From: Halobacteriovorax sp. GB3
GTDB lineage: Bacteria > Bdellovibrionota > Bacteriovoracia > Bacteriovoracales > Bacteriovoracaceae
DNA: 64,000 nt
Assembly: GCF_028649655.1 (NCBI RefSeq)
Contig: NZ_JAQSLN010000003.1
Location: 62,001-126,000 of the forward strand
Direction: 5' to 3'
Shown here: positions 24,307 through 32,543 of the stretch, piece after piece
Layout: every line of letters begins with the position of its first letter
Position numbering within the stretch: the first letter of the stretch is position 1
Notes under the pieces: model-generated
Seen by the model: the letters and a program-made list of their open reading frames with translations, nothing else
Databases searched by the model: none
What the model was told of the DNA's origin: nothing
Program-made: the position numbers and the translations under genes

Positions 24307-25376
24307 TAGAGATAGTCTCCAAGAACGAGTAAACTTTCTTCTTGAACATCGTAGAATAGTTTTTCAAGAAGTCCTTTATTATGTTGGTCGACAAAATAGT
24401 CTTTATGATTTTTTACAAGATAACTAACCCACTTCATTCTCGATTCGAAATTTGAGAGGTTATTTTTTTGATCGTGTAATTTGCTGTAGTCATTAAAATC
24501 GAGAAGCTCCCCATGAACTCCAGGAATTCCTGGGACGGCAAAGCTATTAAAGAATTTTGATGCCGAAACAATTTTTGCATGCCACGGGTTATAGAGAAGT
24601 GGTTGGAGGACAAAGTTTTGTTCATCCCAAAGAAGATCGAGATTACCTCTTAAAATGGTGTCGGCATTTTTGCTGCTCATTCTCTTCCAAGCGAGGGCCA
24701 TTCTTTCGTAGTGATCTTTATAATCACTTCTCTTTCTCATTTTTAGGGCCTCGTTTAAAAGCATTCGACTGACAAATTGTGGACCACAGTATTTCGCTGC
24801 AAGAAATTGCCAAAAAATATCTTGGTAAATTGCTTGATTGGATGTGGCCATATAGTAACTAAACTCTTTGAAGTAAAAGACAAAGGCCTTAATCCCCTTG
24901 ATGTGTTTTTCAGACTTTAATAATTCTTTTAAGTAAGGAAAACCATCGTGCTTGGAAAGCTTTGCCAATTTATAGTAGGCATCTCTTAGTTCGTGACCAA
25001 CTTGTCTAGAACCATAAGTGGCCGAACCGAGCCAGAAGGCATAAGGCGTTTCATTTTCGCTCATATGCTCAATGAAAAGTCGTGAGTAAGCGTAATTGAT
25101 GAGAGCATTTTTTAAGATCCCCTCTTCTAAAATGCGCAGTCTAGGGCTTGTTTGAAATTTATCAAGTGAATCTGTTTCAACAATTTGATTGGCCTTTTTT
25201 TTCCAATCTAGGGCACGATCTTCTAAGCATGAGTAATTTTTTATTTGAATAGACCAATTGGAATCCACAAGATCTTTAATATGTGAGAGACCATCGATAG
25301 GGCCATTGGATTTATAGGTAACGGCCAAGATACTTTGTGAGAGAACGAAAAATGTTGCGATGATAAAACGTTTCAT
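24306..25376 (-). CDS. Exported helical protein of unknown function
   Basis: A 356-residue protein with signal peptide MKRFIIATFFVLSQSILA. It is helix-rich with repeated aromatic-basic segments (FWLGSATYGSRQVGHELRDAYYKL, FWQFLAAKYCG) and an SDYKDHYERMALAWKR stretch. Neither zinc-binding motif nor nucleophile elbow is present. It is the first gene of the pair with the 313-residue protein, coupled by a one-base overlap. Function unknown; a periplasmic complex of the two proteins is an inference from coupling. Confidence 0.55.
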   Translation of the reverse strand: MKRFIIATFFVLSQSILAVTYKSNGPIDGLSHIKDLVDSNWSIQIKNYSCLEDRALDWKKKANQIVETDSLDKFQTSPRLRILEEGILKNALINYAYSRLFIEHMSENETPYAFWLGSATYGSRQVGHELRDAYYKLAKLSKHDGFPYLKELLKSEKHIKGIKAFVFYFKEFSYYMATSNQAIYQDIFWQFLAAKYCGPQFVSRMLLNEALKMRKRSDYKDHYERMALAWKRMSSKNADTILRGNLDLLWDEQNFVLQPLLYNPWHAKIVSASKFFNSFAVPGIPGVHGELLDFNDYSKLHDQKNNLSNFESRMKWVSYLVKNHKDYFVDQHNKGLLEKLFYDVQEESLLVLGDYL

Positions 25377-25460
25377 TCTAAGTTCTTAGCCGAATTTCTT
25401 TGATATGACGTCAAAACATAGAAAACATGAACTATTTATAGTCTCTAAGTTCTCGTTTTA

Positions 25461-26732
25461 TTAGAAAAAAGAAGCCGTCGGGATACCAATCGAGAGACCC
25501 CAAGTGGTCGTGCTCTCATTTTCTCTGGCCCAACGAATGTAGTTAAGCTCCCAGAAAAAACCTTTTCCAAAGCGAAGCCATAGATTGTCGTAGGTCTCTT
25601 CACTTTGAGTTGAAATAAACATGCCGTATACGAGATTATAATTTTCCATATTAAAAGCGTGGCGATAGACCACTTCAAATCCTTGAGGGTAGATAAGCTT
25701 GTTAGTGAAGCTAGTGCTTTGATCAAATTGAAAAGAGAGCACCTGAGCTCCTAGGAGTGCCGTTAAATTTAAGCGATGATCAAAAGCATTTCCAAGATCA
25801 TAGGCGAAGTAGGCCCCAAGATTGTTAAAAATTGTTTCGCGGTAGATGAGAGCTTCAAAAGCACGCAAGCTACTTTGCTCCGTTAAATCAAAACGCGAAT
25901 AAATCATGGCCGCAGGCGCGACAGTACTGGCCCTGTCTCGATCACCACTATGTGATTTAAAAGCGTAGGGTCCAAGTCCGATGGCCGTTTTCATTCTTCT
26001 ATAGCGCTTGTTGATATTGGCACTAATCTTTACGATTTTTTTATTACCATCTTTGTCATAAAGAGTGACTTGAATTGGCCTTTTATCAGTAAGAAAGGAA
26101 ACAAAAGGCGGTGTGTTTCCATTGGGGGCAAAAAGGTTAGGGTTAGTCCAGCTAATGCGAAGTCTCGATCTTTCATTGCCAATTTTTCCCGTTCTCTCCA
26201 TTCGACAACCAACGGAGAGAAACTCATTGTCCAGACCCTCGATTTTAAGATCGTGTTTTACACAACTATAATCGATGAGATGCTTGATCTTTTGATTGGC
26301 AACACCTGTGGTTATGAGCGTTAGGGATTCAATTTCCTTTTTTCCCTGATAGACTTTGATATTTCCTGGATTGAAGAGGTTAATGAATAATTCACTCTCT
26401 TTATATTTCTTATTAAAACTTGCAGGTATGATATTTACGCCTAAATAATCAAGTGTGATTTCATCATCTCCTTCAATGAGGATTTTCAGTCTCGCTCTTG
26501 GAATGAGAAGATTATCTTCACTTCGAACCCATTGGATGGAGTCCTCAATAATTTTTGCTCTTACTTTCCTTGATCCCTTTTTTTTAACGACCTTGAAGTT
26601 TTTGAGGTTGATTTCTATTCTTTTTTCGCCAAGCGCAACAGGACCAAGGGAAATTGTTGGGCCGGTTTGAGCGAGAGTGAATGAGCTAGCTACAAGAACA
26701 CAAAATGTCGTAAGGAATCTGAATATTTTCAT
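25461..26732 (-). CDS. Exported protein with C-terminal outer-membrane barrel
   Basis: A 423-residue protein with signal peptide MKIFRFLTTFCVLVASSFTLAQ. The first half is beta-rich with conserved-looking segments (GPVALGEKRIEINLKNFKV, DDEITLDYLGVNIIPASF) and two Cys (YSCVKHD, VGCRMER). From about residue 245 the strands lengthen and alternate (GLGPYAFKSHSGDRD, LRAFEALIYRETIFNNLGAYFAYDL, WGLSIGIPTASFF), ending in Phe as in BAM-inserted barrels. No family was recognised. No Shine-Dalgarno is evident; TATAAATAAG (+ strand, 26747) upstream is also found before the TonB receptor gene. Confidence 0.55.
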   Translation of the reverse strand: MKIFRFLTTFCVLVASSFTLAQTGPTISLGPVALGEKRIEINLKNFKVVKKKGSRKVRAKIIEDSIQWVRSEDNLLIPRARLKILIEGDDEITLDYLGVNIIPASFNKKYKESELFINLFNPGNIKVYQGKKEIESLTLITTGVANQKIKHLIDYSCVKHDLKIEGLDNEFLSVGCRMERTGKIGNERSRLRISWTNPNLFAPNGNTPPFVSFLTDKRPIQVTLYDKDGNKKIVKISANINKRYRRMKTAIGLGPYAFKSHSGDRDRASTVAPAAMIYSRFDLTEQSSLRAFEALIYRETIFNNLGAYFAYDLGNAFDHRLNLTALLGAQVLSFQFDQSTSFTNKLIYPQGFEVVYRHAFNMENYNLVYGMFISTQSEETYDNLWLRFGKGFFWELNYIRWARENESTTTWGLSIGIPTASFF

Positions 26733-26868
26733 AGACTTATTCTAGCTATAAATAAGATTTCTCACCACTGGGAATTTTTCCCTAAATGGATCGACTTTCA
26801 TGGACAGAATCATGATTTAGTTATAGAAAATCACAAACTTATCTTTTATCTATCATTGAGGAACGAGA

Positions 26869-27933
26869 ATGTTACCTGAGGGAATTGATCCTAAAGACCT
26901 TTTACTTTCAAGTTATGACTATCATTTGCCAGAGGAGCTAATTGCTTCAAGACCTGCGCCCAATCGTCATACTTCTAAGCTTTTGGTCTACAATGCAAAA
27001 GACGATACGGTTACCCACACATCGTTTTTAGAACTTGATAAGTTTCTTCCAAGCGGAGCTCAGATCGTTTTTAATCAATCCAAGGTTTTTCCCTGTCGAC
27101 TTGTTGGAAAAAAACCAACGGGTGGAAAGGCCGAGATCTTTGTTCTCTCTGTTGTCGATGTCGATGGAAGTTATCCTTGCTTAATTAAAAGTCGTGGCAA
27201 GAAAGATCTTGGCGATACTTATCTTCTCGATGGTGATGTTCAAGCGACTATTACTTGGGTTGAAGAGGGGCGCTTTGGGGTTTCTTTTAATATCGACTCT
27301 CAAGCAAGCTCTCTTGCAAACTATCTTGAAGAGTATGGAAAAATTCCAATTCCTCCCTATATTCGCGGTGGAGAATCTGATGATCTTGATAAAAAAGATT
27401 ATCAAACCGTCTATGCAAAAGAAGTTGGAAGCGTTGCCGCTCCTACGGCCGGGCTTCACTTTAGCGATGAGGTTTTTTCAAAATTAGAGAAAAAAAATAT
27501 TGATCGGGCCTATGTTACATTACACGTAGGACTTGGGACGTTTGCTCCTGTTAAGACTGAAAATGTTCTCGATCACGACATGCACACAGAACAATATTTT
27601 GTCGACCAACAAAACCTTGAAAGACTTGAACAAAAGAGACCTCGCTTTTGCGTTGGAACAACCTCTCTTCGCGTTCTCGAGTCATCTTTTAAAAGTACAG
27701 GTTTTGATCTTGAGGCGGATAAGCGTTATCAGACAAATATCTTTTTACACCCAGGTAAAGATGTGAAAAGCATTGATGGACTCATCACAAATTTTCACTT
27801 ACCTAAATCAACTCTTCTCATGCTCGTAAGTTCGCTTATTGGAAGAGAGAAAACTTTAGAACTCTATAAAATTGCCATTGAAAATGAATACAGATTCTTT
27901 TCTTATGGCGATGCAATGCTCATTTTGAGGTAA
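26869..27933 (+). CDS. queA: S-adenosylmethionine:tRNA ribosyltransferase-isomerase QueA
   Basis: Adds the epoxycyclopentanediol ring to preQ1 at tRNA position 34, a late step of queuosine synthesis. The 354-residue length and the motifs DYHLPEELIASRPAPNR, RLVGKKPTGGKAEIF, GKIPIPPYI, SVAAPTAGLHFSDE, TLHVGLGTFAPVK, TNFHLPKSTLLMLVS and the terminal FFSYGDAMLI are all typical. The start follows GAGGAACG. It is the first gene of queA-tgt-yajC-tatA; tgt begins two bases after its stop, so the two queuosine enzymes are coupled. Confidence 0.97.
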   Translation: MLPEGIDPKDLLLSSYDYHLPEELIASRPAPNRHTSKLLVYNAKDDTVTHTSFLELDKFLPSGAQIVFNQSKVFPCRLVGKKPTGGKAEIFVLSVVDVDGSYPCLIKSRGKKDLGDTYLLDGDVQATITWVEEGRFGVSFNIDSQASSLANYLEEYGKIPIPPYIRGGESDDLDKKDYQTVYAKEVGSVAAPTAGLHFSDEVFSKLEKKNIDRAYVTLHVGLGTFAPVKTENVLDHDMHTEQYFVDQQNLERLEQKRPRFCVGTTSLRVLESSFKSTGFDLEADKRYQTNIFLHPGKDVKSIDGLITNFHLPKSTLLMLVSSLIGREKTLELYKIAIENEYRFFSYGDAMLILR

Positions 27934-27934
27934 T

Positions 27935-29050
27935 ATGTCCTATTATACAGAAGTAGCTAAAAGTGGAAATGCTAGGGCCGGTGTTATTAAAACAGCACAC
28001 GGTGAAATTCAAACACCTATTTTTATGCCTGTTGGTACGCGTGCATCTGTAAAGTGCATGTGGGGCCACGAGCTTGAAGAACTAGGTGCCCAGATCATTC
28101 TAGGAAACACTTATCATCTCTATTTAAGACCTGGTCACGAACTCATTGAACAAGTGGGAGGTGGACTTCACGGTTTTATGAATTGGAATAAACCAATCCT
28201 CACAGATTCTGGTGGCTACCAAGTATTTTCTCTATCGGCCATTAATAAACTTTCAGAGGAAGGGGTGACGTTTCAATCGCATATCGATGGTTCTTATCAC
28301 CTTATCTCTCCAGAGAAGTCGATGGAAATTCAAAAGGCCCTAGGTAGTGACATTGTCATGGCCTTTGATGAGTGCCCTGCGCTTCCGGCAACGAAAGAAA
28401 AACTTAGAGAGAGTATGGAACTCACTCTTCGCTGGGCCAAGCGCTGTAAAGATTATGAACTTAAAGAGCACCAACGTCTCTTTGGAATCATTCAAGGTGG
28501 TCTTCATTTTGATCTTCGTAGCGAATGCATGGAGCGTCTAAAAGAAATGGATTTTCCTGGGTTTGCTTTGGGCGGACTTTCTGTTGGTGAAAAAAATGAT
28601 GAGATGGTCGAGTTCCTCGATAACTTTGTTCATACTATGCCAGATGAGAAGCCACGCTATCTCATGGGTGTAGGAAAGCCACTCGATGTTCTCAATGGAA
28701 TTCGCGCGGGTCTTGATATGTTTGACTGCGTTCTTCCAACAAGAAATGCTCGCAATGGCCAGTTCTTAACAAGCCATGGACCAATCTCAATCAAGAAAGA
28801 AAAATTTAAATTCGATACACTTCCCCCTGATCCAGAATGTGAATGTAAAGTTTGTAAGAACTATTCACGCTCATATATTCGCCATCTCTTCAATGTTGGA
28901 GAGTATCTCGCGGGTCAGATGATTAGTTATCACAATCTTCATTTTTATCTCAATATGGTTAAAGAAGCCCGCGAGGCGATCATTGCGGATAAGTTTGACG
29001 AATATTATACGAACTTTTATAACAAATACTCTTCCAACGAGTGGAGTTAA
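27935..29050 (+). CDS. tgt: Queuine/preQ1 tRNA-guanine transglycosylase
   Basis: Exchanges G34 for preQ1 in GUN-anticodon tRNAs. The 371-residue protein has GNTYHLYLRPG, the acid/base Asp in LTDSGGYQVFSL, the nucleophilic Asp in MFDCVLPTRNARNG and the zinc site CECKVCKNYSRSYIRHLF (three Cys plus a later His). It follows queA by one base and precedes yajC by 24 bases, the widespread queA-tgt-yajC-secD order. All catalytic residues seem intact. Confidence 0.97.
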   Translation: MSYYTEVAKSGNARAGVIKTAHGEIQTPIFMPVGTRASVKCMWGHELEELGAQIILGNTYHLYLRPGHELIEQVGGGLHGFMNWNKPILTDSGGYQVFSLSAINKLSEEGVTFQSHIDGSYHLISPEKSMEIQKALGSDIVMAFDECPALPATKEKLRESMELTLRWAKRCKDYELKEHQRLFGIIQGGLHFDLRSECMERLKEMDFPGFALGGLSVGEKNDEMVEFLDNFVHTMPDEKPRYLMGVGKPLDVLNGIRAGLDMFDCVLPTRNARNGQFLTSHGPISIKKEKFKFDTLPPDPECECKVCKNYSRSYIRHLFNVGEYLAGQMISYHNLHFYLNMVKEAREAIIADKFDEYYTNFYNKYSSNEWS

Positions 29051-29074
29051 TAATTTTTAAATAGAGGTTATTTT

Positions 29075-29425
29075 ATGAGTTTACTTGCCTTACTTATGAC
29101 TAGTGCTAACGCGCAAGAAGCTGCAGCAGCACCAGCAGCGCAAAACGGAATGATGCAGTTCCTACCACTTGTATTCATCTTCGTAATTTTTTATTTTCTT
29201 ATCCTTCGTCCACAGAAAAAGAAGCTTGAACAAGAAGCAAAGCTTATCGGTGAACTGAAAAAAGGTGATGAGATCTACACAAAAGCGGGTATCCTAGGGA
29301 AAATCCATGGGCTGACTGAAAAAGTAGTAACGCTTGAAGTTGAAGATGGTGTAAAATTAAAAGTATTGAAAAGTCAGATTGCTGGGCTTGCTAAAACGAT
29401 CTTCGAAGAAAAGAAGAACGACTAA
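29075..29425 (+). CDS. yajC: Sec translocon accessory protein YajC
   Basis: A 116-residue single-span inner-membrane protein. The hydrophobic helix (FLPLVFIFVIFYFLILRPQ, about residues 29-47) runs straight into the YajC hallmark LRPQKKK, followed by a small soluble domain (ELKKGDEIYTKAGILGKI, VTLEVEDGVKLKVLKSQI). YajC associates with SecD-SecF in protein export. The Ala-rich N-terminus (QEAAAAPAAQNG) faces the periplasm. Confidence 0.95.
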   Translation: MSLLALLMTSANAQEAAAAPAAQNGMMQFLPLVFIFVIFYFLILRPQKKKLEQEAKLIGELKKGDEIYTKAGILGKIHGLTEKVVTLEVEDGVKLKVLKSQIAGLAKTIFEEKKND

Positions 29426-29437
29426 ATTGGAGAGCGC

Positions 29438-29740
29438 ATGTTTGGTATAGGCATGTTTGAATTGTTGATTATTTTTGTTTTTGCCCTTGTTTTTATCGGG
29501 CCGAAAAAGCTTCCTGAGCTTGCAAAGGGGCTAGGTAAGGGACTACGAGAGTTTCAAAAGGCAAAAGATGATCTCATGAATCATGTCAATGACACGACAC
29601 CTCAAAGTCAGCCAGAACAGCAGACTGTGAAGATTCACGACGAGGAAGCAGTCGAAACAAGCGCAGTGCAAAAAGAAAACTTGGCCAATGAAAAACCAAG
29701 TGAAGAAGTCCGACAAAAAAATGACGCAGGTGAAGTTTAA
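29438..29740 (+). CDS. tatA: TatA/TatB-family twin-arginine translocase subunit
   Basis: A 100-residue protein with the TatA-family N-terminus: short transmembrane helix FELLIIFVFALVFIGP (with Glu8), the hinge GPKKLPELAKGLGKGLREFQKAKDD forming the amphipathic helix, then an acidic disordered tail. The GP hinge is shared with TatB, so a bifunctional TatA/B cannot be excluded. It is inserted between yajC and secD, a place not usually held by tat genes; tatC is not in the window. Start 12 bases after yajC, and the gene's end is part of a terminator hairpin. Confidence 0.85.
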   Translation: MFGIGMFELLIIFVFALVFIGPKKLPELAKGLGKGLREFQKAKDDLMNHVNDTTPQSQPEQQTVKIHDEEAVETSAVQKENLANEKPSEEVRQKNDAGEV

Positions 29741-29757
29741 CCACCTGCGTTTTCCTT
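29724..29757 (+). terminator. Terminator at the end of tatA
   Basis: ACGCAGGTG (29724-29732) and CACCTGCGT (29742-29750) form a 9-bp stem with a nine-base loop followed by a T/C-rich run. The stem overlaps the last codons of tatA, so the queA-tgt-yajC-tatA transcript probably ends, at least in part, before secD. Confidence 0.7.
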
Positions 29758-29780
29758 TCTTTCCTTATTTATTCCTTTCC

Positions 29781-29810
29781 TTGCATTATTGTATACTTAT
29801 CCACTATACT
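29781..29810 (+). promoter_or_regulatory. Candidate sigma-70-type promoter of secDF
   Basis: TTGCAT (29781-29786) and TATACT (29805-29810) are 18 bases apart. The RNA would start near 29817. The leader to 29877 includes the dyad GTTCGA/TCGAAC (29844-29861) just before the Shine-Dalgarno; a second dyad, CCACTA/TAGTGG (29801-29819), spans the -10 region. Confidence 0.45.
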
Positions 29811-29877
29811 TTTTAGTGGTTTAATTTACACGTGAATACGGACGTTCGATTCGCTTCGAACTTAAGGGAGTATGTTA

Positions 29878-31587
29878 ATGAAAAGAAGCTGGTGGTATCG
29901 CTTTATCTTTCTGATCGCGGTTACGGTTATGTCAATCGTCGTGGTCATTCCAACAGTCATGGACTTCAATGAGGAGAGTAATTATCCTGTTAAGTCTAAG
30001 ATCAACCTAGGTCTAGACCTTCAGGGTGGGCTTTACATGATTCTTGGGATCGACTTTAAAAAAGTCTATAAAGATGAAGTAAGAAGTTACGCACGCAAGA
30101 TCGAGTACACAATGAAAGACGATGCAGGTGTTATCGTTACAGGTGGAGAGATCGATGCAACTGACCCACTTGATCCGAAAATGGAGATTATGATCTCTTC
30201 GGCAAGTGATGTTCAAAAAACTAAAGATAAGATTCACGAATTTTTTAATGGTCTTCTAAGAATTACTGGTGAAGACACTTCAAAGATTCAAATCGCACTT
30301 ACTAACAATGTTAAAAGAACAATTGAAGAGCAATCTGTTACAAAGTCAATTGAAGTTATCAGAAACAGAATTGATGAATTTGGTGTTACAGAGCCTGAGA
30401 TTGTTTCTCAAGGTAAAGATAGAATCATTGTTCAGCTTCCAGGTGTTAAAGACATTGATAGAGCAAAAGAACTTATTGGTCGTACGGCCAAACTCGAGTT
30501 CAAACTTGTTAATGATCAAATCCCAATGGCGCAAGTTCAGTCTTGGCTAAAAAAGACAGAAGATGCAGGGATTGTTTTTAACAAAGGTGACCGCTTTTCT
30601 GATTACATTAAAAAGGTTAACGAAAATCTTAAAGATGAACTTCCAAAAAACTATATTTTAGCTTTTGAGAAGAAGGTTTCTAAGGCAACAAATGAAGTTG
30701 AACTTAAAATTCCTTATCTCGTTGATCTAAACCCAAGAATTACTGGTGATGATCTTGCTGATGCAAGAGTTCTAATCGATCAACAAAAAAACGAGCCTTA
30801 TGTTTCACTTGATTTTAAGAAACAAGGTGCAGATCGTTTTGAAAAAGTAACTGGTGAGAATATTGGTCGTCGTATGGCGATTATCCTTGATGGTAACGTT
30901 TACTCGGCTCCAAATATTCAAACGAGAATTGCTGGTGGGCGCGCTCAAATTACACTTGGTTCAGGAAACTTCAACCAAACAATGAAAGAGGCGAGAGACC
31001 TTGCCCTCGTTCTTAGAGCTGGTGCTCTTCCTGTTCAACTTGATTTCCTTGAGCAAAGAACTGTTGGTCCATCACTTGGACACGATTCAATTGATAAAGC
31101 GCGTTTTGCTTCCCTTGTTGGTTGTGCCCTCGTTTTCATCTTTATTTTTATCTACTATAGAGTTTCTGGTGCCGTTGCAATGGTTACCCTATCTCTTAAC
31201 GTTCTTTTCGTACTAGCTGCACTTGTTGGGCTTGAGGCAACTCTAACTCTACCAGGTATCGCTGGGATTGCTCTTACGATTGGTATGGCCGTCGATGCCA
31301 ACATCATTATCTACGAAAGAATTCGAGAAGAGATTAGAAAGGGTGTAACTAATTACAAAGCCGTTGAAAAAGGTTTTGAACAAGCATTCTGGACGATTAT
31401 TGATGCCAACATCACGACAGCTCTAGCTGGTCTTTGTCTTCTAAACTTTGGGACAGGGCCTATTCGTGGTTTCGCCGTCACTCTTCTTATTGGTATCGTA
31501 GCGACTGTTTATACATCGTACTTTGCTGGAAGATTATTCTTTGAATTCTATATGGATAAAGTTGAGGGGCAAGATCTTAGTATCTAA
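29878..31587 (+). CDS. secD: Protein translocase subunit SecD
   Basis: A 569-residue RND-like membrane protein that with SecF uses the proton motive force to complete Sec-dependent export. Visible features are the first helix (residues about 8-28), the family motif LGLDLQGGLYM, the periplasmic domain with VIRNRIDEFGVTEPEIVSQGKDRIIVQLPGV across it, GRAQITLGSGNF, and five C-terminal helices containing the conserved LTIGMAVDANIIIYERIREE and FGTGPIRGFAVTL. ATG at 29878 is preferred to one at 29872 because GGGAG is then seven bases away. A perfect hairpin covers its stop codon. Confidence 0.96.
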   Translation: MKRSWWYRFIFLIAVTVMSIVVVIPTVMDFNEESNYPVKSKINLGLDLQGGLYMILGIDFKKVYKDEVRSYARKIEYTMKDDAGVIVTGGEIDATDPLDPKMEIMISSASDVQKTKDKIHEFFNGLLRITGEDTSKIQIALTNNVKRTIEEQSVTKSIEVIRNRIDEFGVTEPEIVSQGKDRIIVQLPGVKDIDRAKELIGRTAKLEFKLVNDQIPMAQVQSWLKKTEDAGIVFNKGDRFSDYIKKVNENLKDELPKNYILAFEKKVSKATNEVELKIPYLVDLNPRITGDDLADARVLIDQQKNEPYVSLDFKKQGADRFEKVTGENIGRRMAIILDGNVYSAPNIQTRIAGGRAQITLGSGNFNQTMKEARDLALVLRAGALPVQLDFLEQRTVGPSLGHDSIDKARFASLVGCALVFIFIFIYYRVSGAVAMVTLSLNVLFVLAALVGLEATLTLPGIAGIALTIGMAVDANIIIYERIREEIRKGVTNYKAVEKGFEQAFWTIIDANITTALAGLCLLNFGTGPIRGFAVTLLIGIVATVYTSYFAGRLFFEFYMDKVEGQDLSI

Positions 31588-31595
31588 GATCTTGC
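31569..31595 (+). other. Perfect 12-bp hairpin across the secD stop codon
   Basis: GCAAGATCTTAG (31569-31580) and CTAAGATCTTGC (31584-31595) are exact inverted repeats with the three-base loop TAT; the TAA stop of secD is at 31585-31587 in the 3' arm. No T-run follows, so it is not a typical terminator. It lies just before the secF ribosome binding site GGAG (31604). Confidence 0.7.
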
Positions 31596-31613
31596 TGCCA
31601 ATTGGAGATAACA

Positions 31614-32543
31614 ATGTTTGAAATTATCAAAGCAAATACAAATTTTAACTTCACTAACAAGTTTACGTTAACTTCAATCCTTAGTGTGATTGTTGTTGTT
31701 GCTTCACTTGCTGGTGTATTTACAAAAATGCAATACGGTGTCGACTTTAGGGGGGGAGCTGAGATTCAAGTGAAATTCACTGAACACGTTCCACTCAATG
31801 ATCTGCGTAAAGATATGTCAAAAGCAGGTTTCAAAGGACTAACGGCTCAATCTATTGGTGAGGAGTCGGCCAATGAATACCTTTTAAAAGTCGCTGCTTC
31901 AGAAGAGAAACTTAACCAGGTTACTCAAAAAGCAACTGAGTCTCTTAACTCTCTTTATGCCTCAAAAGGTATTGAGATTAGAAAAGTTGATATCGTTGGT
32001 CCAAAGGCCGGTGCTCAACTTAGAATCTCTGGTTTCCAAGCGATGCTTTGGGCCTTGATTGCAATTATGATCTATATTGGTCTTAGATTTGACTTCAAAT
32101 ACTCACCGGGAGCTATCGTGGCACTTTTCCACGATGTTTCAATCATCCTAGGGGTATTTGCTTTCACGGGAACTGAGTTTACACTGCAAACAGTTGCTGC
32201 ACTTCTAGCGGTTATTGGTTACTCGGTTAACGATACCGTTATTGTTTATGACCGTGTTCGCGAGCACGAAGCACGCTTTATTGGACGTCCTCTTTCTGAG
32301 CACATTAATAATGCTGTTAACGAAACGCTATCACGTACATTCTTAACTTCAGGGACAACACTTTTTGTTTCTATGACAATGTTATTTTTCGGTGGTTTAG
32401 CAATTAGAGATTTCTTTCTTGCAATCTCACTTGGTGTTATCATTGGTACATATTCGTCAATTTTTGTTGCAGCACCTGTAACACTTCTTTTTGATAGAAT
32501 GAAGGCCGAAAAGAATGAGACTAACGAAACAGTTAATGCATAA
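31614..32543 (+). CDS. secF: Protein translocase subunit SecF
   Basis: A 309-residue six-helix partner of SecD. It has the N-terminal helix (about 18-38), VDFRGGAEIQVKF, a small periplasmic domain ending VDIVGPKAGAQLR, and five C-terminal helices with the SecF motif AVIGYSVNDTVIVYDRVREHE and LSRTFLTSGTTLFVSM. The ATG at 31614 follows GGAG at the right distance; an upstream in-frame TTG (31602) is less likely. The spacing of 26 bases from secD contains the hairpin described at 31569. Confidence 0.96.
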   Translation: MFEIIKANTNFNFTNKFTLTSILSVIVVVASLAGVFTKMQYGVDFRGGAEIQVKFTEHVPLNDLRKDMSKAGFKGLTAQSIGEESANEYLLKVAASEEKLNQVTQKATESLNSLYASKGIEIRKVDIVGPKAGAQLRISGFQAMLWALIAIMIYIGLRFDFKYSPGAIVALFHDVSIILGVFAFTGTEFTLQTVAALLAVIGYSVNDTVIVYDRVREHEARFIGRPLSEHINNAVNETLSRTFLTSGTTLFVSMTMLFFGGLAIRDFFLAISLGVIIGTYSSIFVAAPVTLLFDRMKAEKNETNETVNA

